This document shows, piece after piece, positions 1 through 8,056 of a stretch of DNA of 64,000 nucleotides (its first letter is position 1; each line of letters opens with the position of its first letter). The DNA comes from Bradyrhizobium zhengyangense (GTDB taxonomy: Bacteria; Pseudomonadota; Alphaproteobacteria; Rhizobiales; Xanthobacteraceae), in the NCBI RefSeq assembly GCF_022012435.1, contig NZ_JAKLUA010000012.1, positions 124,001-188,000 on the forward strand, in the 5' to 3' direction. The notes under the pieces are model-generated. The model was not told where the DNA came from, did not search any database, and saw only the letters and a program-made list of their open reading frames with translations. The translations under genes and the position numbers were made by a program.

Positions 1-731
1 ACGCCAACATCTACGCGGGCGAATTCGATCTCGCCGAGTTCGCCGAGCGGATCGCCAAGCTGCCGCTGCACAACCAACCCGGCGCGCTCTGGCAGTACGG
101 CCATTCCACCGACATTCTGGCGCGGATCATGGAGATCGTGTCCGGAAAGACATTGTTCGAAATCGAGAAGGAAAAGCTGCTCGATCCGCTCGGTATGACC
201 GATACAGGCTTCTTCGTTACCGAACCGGAGAGACTGAAACGGCTCGCCCAGCCGCTGCCGAACGACAGCGATTTCCGGGTCGGCCGCCAGTACAGGACTG
301 AGGTTCGCCAGAAGTGGGAATCCGCCAGCGGCGGCATGGTTTCGACCATGGCCGATTATGAGCGCTTTGCGCAGATGCTGCTCAACGGCGGCAGTCTCGA
401 CGGCAAGACCATTCTCAAACCCGAAACGTTCAAGCTGATGGCGACCGACCAGATCGGCCCGGGCTCCGGCGTTGAGCGGGACTACTTCTATTTTCCCGGT
501 GACGGTTTTGGCATGGGACTTGGGTTTGCCGTGCGTACCGATCCCGGTAATGCCAAACCGCCGCCTCCCGGCGATCTCGGGGAATTGAAGTGGGACGGCG
601 CCAGCGGTTGCTATTTGGTGATCGACCGCAAGCAGGACATGTTCTTCGTGCTGCTGGAGCAGACCCCGACCGAGCGGCAGCGCGTCCAACGGACATTGAA
701 GCAACTGGTCTATGAAGCCATGGAGAACTGA
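1..731 (+). CDS. Serine hydrolase (class C beta-lactamase-like), 5' truncated
   Basis: The reading frame is open from base 3, so the N-terminal part, including the expected SxxK nucleophile motif, lies outside the window. The visible 242 residues align well with the C-terminal half of the next gene: PGALWQYGHSTDILARI here against PGTIWDYGLSIDVLGRI there, followed in both by a LLDPLGM segment. The family is the beta-lactamase/EstB/DD-peptidase-like serine hydrolases, most of which act as esterases or peptidases rather than antibiotic hydrolases. The two genes are tandem paralogues that overlap by about 20 bases and are probably co-transcribed. Substrate is unknown. Confidence 0.85.
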   Translation, partial: ANIYAGEFDLAEFAERIAKLPLHNQPGALWQYGHSTDILARIMEIVSGKTLFEIEKEKLLDPLGMTDTGFFVTEPERLKRLAQPLPNDSDFRVGRQYRTEVRQKWESASGGMVSTMADYERFAQMLLNGGSLDGKTILKPETFKLMATDQIGPGSGVERDYFYFPGDGFGMGLGFAVRTDPGNAKPPPPGDLGELKWDGASGCYLVIDRKQDMFFVLLEQTPTERQRVQRTLKQLVYEAMEN

Positions 732-1995
732 CATATTCGGGCGCCGCGCGCTCCTCGCGGCGCTCGTTCTCTTGTTCGGTGTGGTCGGTGCGCAAGCAGG
801 CTCTGAGGGCCGCGCGCACAGCTTCTCGACCGAGGGCCTCGCCAAAGTCTCCGACTACATCAGGAACGAGATCGCGACCGGCAGGATTCCCGGCGCGATC
901 CTCCTGCTTCAGCAGCACGGCAAGCCGGTCTATTACGAGAATTTCGGCGTCCGTGACGTCGCGACCGAGATCTCGATGAGCGCGGACACGATCTTCCGGC
1001 TCTATTCGATGTCGAAGCCGGTCACGTCGGTCCTGGCGATGATGCTGGTCGAGGAAGGCAAGCTCGCCCTCGACGAGCCCGTCTCGAAATACATTCCGGC
1101 CTTTGCGGGCATGAAGGTCGGCGTCGAGAAGAAAGCCGAGGACGACAGGGTCTCGCTCGAGCTGGAGCCGCTCAATCGTCCTGTGACGATCGAGGATTTG
1201 ATGCGCCATACCTCCGGGATTCCTTACGGCTATTATGGCGGAGACCTGGTGAACAAGCTCTATGCCGACGCCGGTCTGTTCGACAACAAGGCTTTGAACA
1301 ATGCCGAACTGGTGGCGAAGATCGCCACGCTGCCGCTCGCCGAACAGCCCGGCACGATCTGGGACTACGGCCTCTCGATCGACGTGCTCGGCCGCATCAT
1401 CGAGGTGATATCCGGGAAATCGCTGTTCGCGTTCGCGAAGGAGCGATTGCTTGATCCGCTCGGGATGAAGGACACCGCGTTCTATGTCGCCGATCCCGCC
1501 AAGTGGCCGCGCATTGCCGAGCCGATGCCGGAGGATCGCGCGCTCAGCCCGATGGCCAAGGTGCGCGATATCAGGAAACCGCTGCGGTGGGAGTCGGGCG
1601 GCGGCGGCCTCGTCGGCACCGTCGGCGACTATGCGCGCTTCTCGCAGATGCTGCTCAACGGCGGCACGCTCGATGGCCGGCGCTATCTCAAGCCGGAAAC
1701 CATCGCCTTGATGGCGTCGGACCATGTCGGTCCAGCAACCCATGTCGAGCGTGACAAGAACTTTTATCCGGGCGCGACCAGCGGATACGGCCTCGGCTTC
1801 GCGGTGCGCATATCGGTTCCGGCGGGCACGTCATGGCCGCTTGGCGAATATCGCTGGGACGGCGTCGGCGGCACCTTCTTCTTCATCGATCCCGAAGACG
1901 ATCTGTTCGGGATCTTCATGGTGCAGACGCCGTCGCAGCGCGGTCGGATTCAACTGGGGTTGAAGACGCTGATTTATCAGGCGATGGGACGCTGA
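712..1995 (+). CDS. Serine hydrolase (class C beta-lactamase-like), exported
   Basis: 427 residues. A hydrophobic signal-like stretch (about residues 11-28, ending in GAQA) suggests export to the periplasm. The SxxK nucleophile motif is SMSK at about residues 99-102, and the second catalytic element is the YGLS region near residue 220, typical of the EstB/beta-lactamase class C fold. The chosen ATG at 712 overlaps the end of the upstream paralogue and keeps the signal peptide intact. The gene ends directly against the convergent aldolase stop (1995/1996). It is probably an esterase or peptidase; the true substrate cannot be read from the sequence. Confidence 0.88.
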   Translation: MKPWRTDIFGRRALLAALVLLFGVVGAQAGSEGRAHSFSTEGLAKVSDYIRNEIATGRIPGAILLLQQHGKPVYYENFGVRDVATEISMSADTIFRLYSMSKPVTSVLAMMLVEEGKLALDEPVSKYIPAFAGMKVGVEKKAEDDRVSLELEPLNRPVTIEDLMRHTSGIPYGYYGGDLVNKLYADAGLFDNKALNNAELVAKIATLPLAEQPGTIWDYGLSIDVLGRIIEVISGKSLFAFAKERLLDPLGMKDTAFYVADPAKWPRIAEPMPEDRALSPMAKVRDIRKPLRWESGGGGLVGTVGDYARFSQMLLNGGTLDGRRYLKPETIALMASDHVGPATHVERDKNFYPGATSGYGLGFAVRISVPAGTSWPLGEYRWDGVGGTFFFIDPEDDLFGIFMVQTPSQRGRIQLGLKTLIYQAMGR

Positions 1996-3063
1996 TTACG
2001 CCCCGCGCACGATCTCTCTGACATAGCCGATGGTCTCCTCGACCTGGGCAGCATTGACGTCGAGATGGGTGCAGGCGCGGATGCGGCCGTCCATTATCGC
2101 GAGCGTCACGCCGCGCTGGCGCAAGGCCGCGACCATCTTGTCGCCGGGCACGCCGGCGCCGTCGGGCTTGAAGAACACGAGGTTGGTCTCGGGCTCCTGC
2201 ACCTCGATGCCTGCGATCTGCGACAGGCCGCGGGCGAGCGCGCGCGCATTGGCGTGGTCGTCGGCAAGGCGCTCGACATGATGGTCGAGCGCATAGATGC
2301 AGGCGGCCGCGCAGATTCCGGCCTGCCGCATCGAGCCGCCGAGGCGCTGCTTCCACTGCCAGACCGCATCGATGAAGGCACGGGTGCCGGCGAGCACGCC
2401 GCCGATCGGTGCGCCCAGGCCCTTGGAGAAGTCGATCCAGGCCGAATCCCAGCCCGCGGTCATGTCGCGCGGCGAGATGCCGCTTGCGACCGTCGCGTTC
2501 AGCAGGCGCGCGCCGTCCATATGCGTGACGAGGCCATGTTGTTTGGCGATCGCGACGATCTCGTCGAGCGCGGCCTTCTTCCAGATCGTGCCGCCGCCGA
2601 TATTGGCGGTCTGCTCGACGCTGACGACGGTCTGTGGCGGCTGGTAGCGCGTGCGCGGATGCAGCGCATTCCGGAACGTATCCGGCGTGAACTGGCCGTC
2701 GGGCCCCTTGAGCTGCGTCACCTGGAAGCCGCCGATCGCGGCATGCGCACCGCCTTCGCGGGCGATGATGTGCGCGGTCTCGTGCGCGAGAATCTCGTCG
2801 CCGGGACGGCAATGCACCAGCGTCGCGGTGACGTTGCACATCGTGCCCGACGGCATGTAGACCGCGGCTTCCTTGCCCATCAGCGCGGCAACGCGCTCGC
2901 ACAGCGCATTCACGGTTGGATCATCGCCGACCTGCTCGTCGCCCACTTCGGCCCGCGCCATCGCCTCGCGCATCGCAGCCGTCGGTTTGGTCTGCGTGTC
3001 CGAGAGCAGATTGATGCGCACCGGCGGCGCCTTGGGATCGATGGGGGGAGGGGTGTAGAGCAT
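1996..3063 (-). CDS. ltaE: Low-specificity L-threonine aldolase (PLP-dependent)
   Basis: 355 residues from the ATG at 3063, which is preceded by GAGGAG seven bases upstream; an in-frame TTG at 3078 is the less likely start. Family: fold-type I PLP enzymes that cleave L-threonine or allo-threonine to glycine and acetaldehyde. Visible hallmarks are the N-terminal LLSDTQTKPT, VGDEQVGDDPTVNALC, the MDGARLLNA segment and the PLP lysine in DFSKGLGAPIGG. Convergent with the serine hydrolase gene and separated from rpsD by a strong terminator, so it is transcribed separately. A related beta-hydroxyaspartate or phenylserine aldolase role is possible. Confidence 0.88.
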   Translation of the reverse strand: MLYTPPPIDPKAPPVRINLLSDTQTKPTAAMREAMARAEVGDEQVGDDPTVNALCERVAALMGKEAAVYMPSGTMCNVTATLVHCRPGDEILAHETAHIIAREGGAHAAIGGFQVTQLKGPDGQFTPDTFRNALHPRTRYQPPQTVVSVEQTANIGGGTIWKKAALDEIVAIAKQHGLVTHMDGARLLNATVASGISPRDMTAGWDSAWIDFSKGLGAPIGGVLAGTRAFIDAVWQWKQRLGGSMRQAGICAAACIYALDHHVERLADDHANARALARGLSQIAGIEVQEPETNLVFFKPDGAGVPGDKMVAALRQRGVTLAIMDGRIRACTHLDVNAAQVEETIGYVREIVRGA

Positions 3064-3113
3064 GCGACGGCTCCTCAAAGCATTGCGGCCACTGAAGTGT
3101 GGCTCTTAAGCAA

Positions 3114-3139
3114 AAAGGCCCCGGCGAACCGGGGCCTTT
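3114..3139 (-). terminator. Rho-independent terminator of rpsD
   Basis: A perfect 8-bp GC stem (GGCCCCGG / CCGGGGCC) with a four-base loop, extended by A-T pairs. On the minus strand it is followed by TTTTT. It lies 14 bases past the rpsD stop and before ltaE, which reads the same way, so it separates the two transcripts. Confidence 0.88.
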
Positions 3140-3152
3140 CGATATTCAGATC

Positions 3153-3770
3153 TTAGCGCGAATAGAATTCGACGACCAGATGGGGCTCCATCTGCACCGG
3201 GAACGGCACGTCGGAGAGGCCGGGGATGCGCACATACTTGGCGGTCATCTTGCCGTGGTCGACTTCGAGATAGTCGGGGGTGTCACGCTCGGGGAGCTGG
3301 CTGGCTTCGAGAACGTGGGCGAGCTGCTTGGAGGCTTCCTTGACCTCGACGACGTCGCCGACCTTGACCTGGTAGCTCGAGATGTTGACCTTGCGGCCGT
3401 TCACCTTGACGTGGCCGTGGTTGATGAACTGGCGGGCCGCGAAGATCGTCGAGACGAACTTGGCGCGGTACACGACCGCGTCGAGACGACGCTCCAGCAG
3501 GCCGATCAGGTTCTCGCCGGTGTCACCCTTGAGGCGGCTGGCCTCGACGTAAATGCCATGGAACTGACGCTCGCTGATGTTGGCGTAGTAGCCCTTCAGC
3601 TTCTGCTTGGCGCGCAGCTGCACGCCGAAGTCCGAGAGCTTGCCCTTGCGGCGCTGGCCGTGCTGGCCGGGGCCGTATTCGCGGCGGTTCACGGGGCTCT
3701 TCGGGCGGCCCCAGATGTTCTGGCCCATACGGCGATCGATCTTGTACTTCGCCTCACTGCGCTTAGTCAT
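3153..3770 (-). CDS. rpsD: 30S ribosomal protein S4
   Basis: 205 residues starting MTKRSEAKYKIDRRMGQNIW, the normal length and start for alphaproteobacterial S4. A longer open frame continues upstream to 4025, but that part is non-conserved leader and promoter DNA. S4 binds 16S rRNA early in 30S assembly. The S4 RNA-binding domain is visible at RLDAVVYRAKF through HVKVNGRKVN. The gene is monocistronic: it has its own TTGACA promoter at 3923-3952, a structured leader and a strong terminator, unlike enterobacteria, where rpsD sits in the alpha operon. Confidence 0.98.
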   Translation of the reverse strand: MTKRSEAKYKIDRRMGQNIWGRPKSPVNRREYGPGQHGQRRKGKLSDFGVQLRAKQKLKGYYANISERQFHGIYVEASRLKGDTGENLIGLLERRLDAVVYRAKFVSTIFAARQFINHGHVKVNGRKVNISSYQVKVGDVVEVKEASKQLAHVLEASQLPERDTPDYLEVDHGKMTAKYVRIPGLSDVPFPVQMEPHLVVEFYSR

Positions 3771-3879
3771 CGCGTCCTCTTCGGTTGCATGGTTTGAGGA
3801 AACGCGCCCTCCTGTGTGACGGGGAAATCCCGGCACCGACAGGTCCGATCCCCAAAGCTTAAGGGACTGGACCACGGGT

Positions 3880-3914
3880 CGCGAAACGCTTCGCGGGCCG
3901 AAATCGGCCCGCGA
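3880..3914 (-). promoter_or_regulatory. Two mutually exclusive hairpins at the start of the rpsD leader
   Basis: On the minus strand an 11-bp GC-rich hairpin (3914-3904 with 3901-3891) is followed by a 6-bp hairpin (CGCGAA / TTCGCG, 3895-3890 with 3885-3880). The two share bases 3891-3895 and cannot form together. They lie just downstream of the predicted rpsD start point. They could be a leader control element, or the first could act as a weak terminator for the upstream E2-like gene; there is no strong T-run to support the latter. Confidence 0.45.
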
Positions 3915-3922
3915 GCAGGTGG

Positions 3923-3952
3923 CTTTTAGGGGAGTTTGGGGTTCGCTGTCAA
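3923..3952 (-). promoter_or_regulatory. rpsD promoter (sigma-70 type)
   Basis: Minus-strand TTGACA (3952-3947), an 18-base spacer and TAAAAG (3928-3923). It would start rpsD mRNA near 3916, giving a leader of about 145 bases. It lies immediately downstream of the E2-like stop codon at 3970. Confidence 0.65.
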
Positions 3953-3969
3953 TGCGAATGGCCCCGGAA

Positions 3970-4737
3970 TCAGGTCCCGACGGCCCGGATCGGCTTGGCG
4001 CCGGCCGAGCGCAATTCGGCAGCAATTTCAGTGTTCAGGACCTGTTCCAGCCGGGTCAGGACCCGAGCGATGGGGGCAGCGTCCGTGACCCGGTGGTCCC
4101 AGCGGATCACGACATGGATGGTTTGGCCCGGCTCGACAAGGCCGTAGCTGACGATGAACGGGCCGGGCGTGATGGGGTGGAGCTCGCCGCCGCCATAGGC
4201 GGCCACCGAGCTCACTGCGAAGCTGCCGAACCAATTACCGCGCTGCCGGCCGAAATTCAGGCCCACCGCCCAGAACAGGCGCCGCAGCGGCAGCGGTAAC
4301 CGGGTGACCCGCATGACCTTGCGGAACATGGGGACGTCCGCGACTGCGGCCGTTTTGGCGCGCCGGATCTCCATATCGACCGCGGCCAGCGCCATCGCCT
4401 CCGGGGCTGCGATCCGCTGCGGCATGACGCATTCCTCGCCATTCTCGAGCCGAGCGATCGCCACCGACGCAACGCTATTGGGGAGCTCGTAGAGCGTCGG
4501 CCAGGGCCATTTGGCGTAGACGGTGCGCAGCACCGGCTCATCTTTTGCCACCAGGGCAAACGCCTTGACGAGCATGGCTGCCCAGCCGGCCGGCGCCATT
4601 GCGCCAGCGCGGGCCTCCAACAGGGGGCGGATATTGAGCGAACGGGAGAGTGACACGAAGGGCACGCCCATCGAGGCGTGCATCAGGTCGATAATCAGGC
4701 GACGCGGCAGGGAAATGTTCTTGGGTTGACCGCGCAT
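3970..4737 (-). CDS. 2-oxoacid dehydrogenase E2-type acyltransferase catalytic domain protein
   Basis: 255 residues. The C-terminal part carries the acyltransferase active-site pattern (RWDHRVTDAAPIARVL), with the catalytic His and Asp of the DHRxxDG motif kept and the Gly changed to Ala. No lipoyl domain, no peripheral-subunit-binding domain and no E1/E3 neighbours are present, so this is not a full E2 subunit. Such short CATase-domain proteins occur in many alphaproteobacteria with unknown acyl substrates. The N-terminus (RRLIIDLMHASMGVPFVSL) is helical and basic. Transcribed towards rpsD but probably not co-transcribed with it. Confidence 0.75.
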   Translation of the reverse strand: MRGQPKNISLPRRLIIDLMHASMGVPFVSLSRSLNIRPLLEARAGAMAPAGWAAMLVKAFALVAKDEPVLRTVYAKWPWPTLYELPNSVASVAIARLENGEECVMPQRIAAPEAMALAAVDMEIRRAKTAAVADVPMFRKVMRVTRLPLPLRRLFWAVGLNFGRQRGNWFGSFAVSSVAAYGGGELHPITPGPFIVSYGLVEPGQTIHVVIRWDHRVTDAAPIARVLTRLEQVLNTEIAAELRSAGAKPIRAVGT

Positions 4738-4905
4738 CGTTCTTTCGGTTCCGGCGGACTCAGATATGGGACTGACGGCGAGGGGCTCCCGCTCGCCGCC
4801 TGCTCTAGCACGCCGCGCCCTCCGAAGGCGAGAATGAGCATTTATTGAGCATTGTTCCGCCTGGGGCGACCGCTCTCCAGGGGGCTCGGCAAAGCGGCAG
4901 GCGGT

Positions 4906-5679
4906 TCAGCGCCTGATCCCGTCGAATGCCGCCGTGATGCCGCGCTGGAACAGCGACCAGTCGAACCCGAGCGCGATCGCGCGGTAGCCGCGGTCAATGA
5001 GCTGGTTGGCCTGGTCGGCGGTGCGCGCCACGCCGCCGATCGGCACGCCGCTTTTGAGAATCCCGGCCTCGGCCCGTGCGATCAGCGCCAGCAATTCCGG
5101 ATCGTCCATCCGGCCGCGCTTGTTGATGGACGTGGCGAGATCGCCGGGGCCGATGACGGCAACGTCGATGCCCGGGGTCGCCATGATCTCGTCGATGCGG
5201 TTGACGGCATCGACATGTTCGATGGTGATCATGCAGATCATCTCATCGTCGGCCGATGCCATGTAGTCAGGCATCGACTGGCCCCAGCGGAACGGCGCGT
5301 GGAACGGTCCCCAGAGCCGGTCGCCGCGCGGCGGATAGCGCACGCTGCGCACCGCTTTCTCGGCATCGTCCCGATTGGTGATCATCGGAAAGTTGATGCC
5401 GAAGGCGCCGATATCCATCGGTGCTTTTGCAAGCCACGGCTCGTTCGCAGCGATCCGTACCAGGGGCGTGCACGGCGTGCCTGTGGTGGCGGCGATCATC
5501 GCATGCGCTTCGGTGAGCCCGATCGGCCCGTGCTCGAGATCGACGATGATCCAGTCCAGCGAGCGCGCCATGATCTGCACGGTCTGCACACTCGGGATCG
5601 TCGCGATCGCGCCGAAGGCGGGGCGCCCCTCGCTCCACAGCTGGCGGAGGCGATTGAGTGGCTTTGCGGGGACCGACAT
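4906..5679 (-). CDS. HpcH/HpaI-family class II aldolase
   Basis: 257 residues. Family: divalent-metal-dependent pyruvate aldolases such as HpaI (4-hydroxy-2-oxoheptanedioate aldolase) and 2-dehydro-3-deoxyglucarate aldolase. Visible conserved parts are VDLEHGPI near residue 47, the R-Y-P-P-R-G segment, MITIEHVDAVN with the metal-binding Glu, and VIGPGDLATS with the metal-binding Asp. The C-terminus GFDWSLFQRGI is typical. It stands alone between the E2-like gene and murI, so pathway context is lacking and the physiological aldehyde/keto-acid pair is undetermined. Confidence 0.85.
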   Translation of the reverse strand: MSVPAKPLNRLRQLWSEGRPAFGAIATIPSVQTVQIMARSLDWIIVDLEHGPIGLTEAHAMIAATTGTPCTPLVRIAANEPWLAKAPMDIGAFGINFPMITNRDDAEKAVRSVRYPPRGDRLWGPFHAPFRWGQSMPDYMASADDEMICMITIEHVDAVNRIDEIMATPGIDVAVIGPGDLATSINKRGRMDDPELLALIARAEAGILKSGVPIGGVARTADQANQLIDRGYRAIALGFDWSLFQRGITAAFDGIRR

Positions 5680-5741
5680 GGGATGACCTTGCGCGAGATG
5701 ACGATGCGCGAAGCCTAGCAGTGCGCCGTGTCCGCGAAAAG

Positions 5742-6539
5742 TCAGGCGACTGCGCGCCCGCCGAAGAATGGCGTCAGCGTGGCGGAAAGGCCATGCACGC
5801 GGTTCGATGTGAAAATCATCTCGGCGCCTGATAGCGCGATGCTGCTGCTCGGCGCACCCAGCAGGTCGGAAACGCGGCGAGCGATCGCCGGCGCCGGGTC
5901 GATCCAGTCCACCGGCCAGGGCGCGAGCTTCTTCATCCGGTCGAGCAGCAGCGGATAATGCGTGCAGGCAAGCACCACCGTGTCGGTGCGTGCGCCTGCG
6001 TCCGCGGCATCGCCGACGAAACAGGGGGTGAGCTCAGTGAGGATGTCGCCGTCGCTGATCGCCTGGCCGCTGAGTTCACGCTCCGCAAGCGAGGCCAGCT
6101 CGGGCGAGCCGACCAGCGTGACCTCGCAGCCTTGCGCGAAATCGCGGATCAGCGCCTTGGTGTATTCGCGCTTCACCGTGCCCTTGGTGCCGAGCACAGA
6201 GACCCGGCGGGTCTTCGAGCGGGCGCAGGCCGGCTTGATCGCCGGCACCGTGCCGACGAAGGGCACGGAATAAGCGGCCCGCAAATGCGATAGGACCAGG
6301 GTAGAGGCCGTATTGCAGGCGATGACAACGAGATCAGGATCATGGGTGCCGAGCAGCTCCCCCATCAACGGCACGACGCGGGCGATGATTTCGTCCTCGC
6401 TGTGATGTCCGTAGGGGAAGAAGGCGTCGTCGGCGACGTAGGTATAATGCGCATCCGGGCGCGCGGCCACGACCTCACGCAGCACGGTGAGGCCGCCAAG
6501 ACCGGAATCGAATACCAGGATCGTCGGGGAATTGGTCAC
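5742..6539 (-). CDS. murI: Glutamate racemase
   Basis: 265 residues from a GTG start. It interconverts L- and D-glutamate in the cytoplasm to supply peptidoglycan synthesis. Both catalytic cysteines are in their usual contexts (VIACNTAS and VLACTHYPLL), and the N-terminal VFDSGLGGLTVLREV with the catalytic Asp is present. AGGGT about nine bases before the GTG serves as ribosome binding site. Length matches the family. Runs opposite to the cytochrome b561 locus. Confidence 0.95.
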   Translation of the reverse strand: MTNSPTILVFDSGLGGLTVLREVVAARPDAHYTYVADDAFFPYGHHSEDEIIARVVPLMGELLGTHDPDLVVIACNTASTLVLSHLRAAYSVPFVGTVPAIKPACARSKTRRVSVLGTKGTVKREYTKALIRDFAQGCEVTLVGSPELASLAERELSGQAISDGDILTELTPCFVGDAADAGARTDTVVLACTHYPLLLDRMKKLAPWPVDWIDPAPAIARRVSDLLGAPSSSIALSGAEMIFTSNRVHGLSATLTPFFGGRAVA

Positions 6540-6706
6540 GTCGCTACCCTAAGACCTCATGGTTACCATTCGGTTTTTGGGGCGGTTTTGCGGCGGGGGC
6601 GGCCTGCGCCCAGTTTGGAGCGATTCAATTTCGTGTTTGCCGCCTGTTCCCGCTATCAGCCGTGCTGCGCTGCGGTTGGGACATCCGCATATTTTCGGGA
6701 GCTGGC

Positions 6707-7256
6707 ATGATCAGAAACACGGAAGACGGCTGGGGGAGCGTTGCCCGGTGGTTTCACTGGGGCTTGGCGCTGGCGATCATCGGCATGATCGGCTTCGGCT
6801 GGTGGATGAATCACATCCCGGCGCGGGCCGACAAGTTCTACTACCGCTCGATCCATGCCGATATCGGCTATGTGATCCTGCTGCTCACCGTGCTGCGCCT
6901 CGCCTGGCGCGCCATCAACCCGACGCCGGCGCTGCCGACGAAGTCCTTGCGCTGGCAGAGGATCGCGGCCCGCGCCAGCCACGGCGCGCTCTATCTCGTG
7001 GTGATCCTGGTCGCGATGCTGGGCTGGGCGCACTCGGGAGCGCTCGCCCAACTACTCCGACTTCTTTGGCCTGTTCAACGTGCCGCAATTTACCTCTCCG
7101 GACAAAGCGGCAGCCGGCGCCTATGAGGATCGGCATATCCTCTTTGCCTATGTGCTGCTGGCGCTGATTGTGATCCACGTCATCGCCGCCCTCTGGCATC
7201 ACTTCATCCGCCGCGACCGCGTCGTGGCGCGCATGGTGACGGACGAGGCGCGGTAG
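6707..7256 (+). pseudogene. Cytochrome b561 family protein, frameshifted
   Basis: The first 113 or so codons encode a di-haem cytochrome b561: MIRNTEDGWGSVARWFHWGL, then the conserved histidines in RSIHADIGYV and ARASHGALYL. Near 7041-7050 the frame breaks. The remainder (NYSDFFGLFNVPQF to VIHVIAALWHHFIRR, stop at 7254-7256) continues in another frame and includes the fourth helix with its haem His. Adding GC to the GCGCTCGCCC run would restore one frame, so a 2-bp deletion is the simplest explanation; a sequencing error cannot be excluded. Read through, the product would be about 183 residues, normal for the family (membrane electron carriers oxidising quinol or superoxide). Confidence 0.8.
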
Positions 7257-7274
7257 AGGACGCTCTCTCCGCAT

Positions 7275-7355
7275 CGTCATTGCGAGCGCAGCGAAGCAAT
7301 CCAGAGTCTTTTCCGCGGGGGCAGTCTGGATTGCTTCGCTGCGCTCGCAATGACG
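7275..7355. repeat. Palindromic intergenic repeat (REP-like)
   Basis: A perfect inverted repeat with 31-base arms (7275-7305 and 7325-7355), each containing CGTCATTGCGAGCGCAGCG or its complement, around a 19-base centre. It sits between the b561 locus and the GST gene. Its arm sequence is of a type scattered through Bradyrhizobium intergenic DNA. As RNA it would form a very stable hairpin, possibly ending the b561 transcript. Confidence 0.85.
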
Positions 7356-7406
7356 GGTTAGGATGCAGCGACGCCACTGGTCCAGCTTCGCCCGTAAGGA
7401 GACACT

Positions 7407-8048
7407 ATGCTCACCGTCTATCATCTCGGCAAATCGCAATCCGAACGCATCGTCTGGCTCTGCGAGGAGCTCGGGATTCCCTATGAGCTGAAGCGCTATG
7501 CGCGCGATTCCGTCACCATGTTGGCCCCGCCGGACTACAAGGCGTTGCATCCGATCGGTGCTGCGCCCGTCATCGCCGACGGCGATCTGGTGCTGGCCGA
7601 ATCAGGCGCCATCGTCGACTACATCATTGCCAAATACGGCAATCGCCGGCTCGTGCTCCGCACTGACGATCCCGACTTCGCGCAATTCCTCTACTGGTTT
7701 CACTTCGCCAACGGCACCTTGCAGGCCGGCATGGGCCGGCTGATGCTGCTGAACCGGCTCAAGCTCACGGACGACAATCCGCTGCTGGTTGCCATCAGGG
7801 CGCGCGTCGACCGTGCCTTCGACCTTGTCGATGCGCGTGTACGTGATGCCGAATATCTGGCAGGCAGCGCCTTCACCACGGCCGATATCATGACCGTCTT
7901 CACGCTCACCACGATGCGCTATTTCCAGCCCTATGATCTCCAGCGCTGTCCGAACGTGGTCAAATATCTCGGCCGCGTCAGTGCGCGTCCGGCCTACCGT
8001 CGCGCGATGGAGAAGGGCGATCCGGGCATGGCGCTGCTGCTCAGCTGA
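7407..8048 (+). CDS. Glutathione S-transferase family protein
   Basis: 213 residues. An N-terminal thioredoxin-fold domain (MLTVYHLGKSQSERIVWLCEEL, with PIGAAPVIADGDLVLAESGAIVDYI giving the cis-Pro and the ESG glutathione-binding motif) is followed by an all-helical C-terminal domain. The start is well supported by AAGGAG nine bases upstream. Cytosolic. Class and substrate (detoxification, peroxide or dehalogenation) cannot be told from the sequence. It stands alone between a palindromic repeat and a convergent cNMP-binding protein. Confidence 0.92.
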   Translation: MLTVYHLGKSQSERIVWLCEELGIPYELKRYARDSVTMLAPPDYKALHPIGAAPVIADGDLVLAESGAIVDYIIAKYGNRRLVLRTDDPDFAQFLYWFHFANGTLQAGMGRLMLLNRLKLTDDNPLLVAIRARVDRAFDLVDARVRDAEYLAGSAFTTADIMTVFTLTTMRYFQPYDLQRCPNVVKYLGRVSARPAYRRAMEKGDPGMALLLS

Positions 8049-8056
8049 GCGGACGA

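Noticed and set aside
3771..4025. N-terminal extension of S4 by 85 codons
   Set aside because: The extra part is not conserved, overlaps the promoter and leader hairpins, and S4 is 205 residues in relatives.
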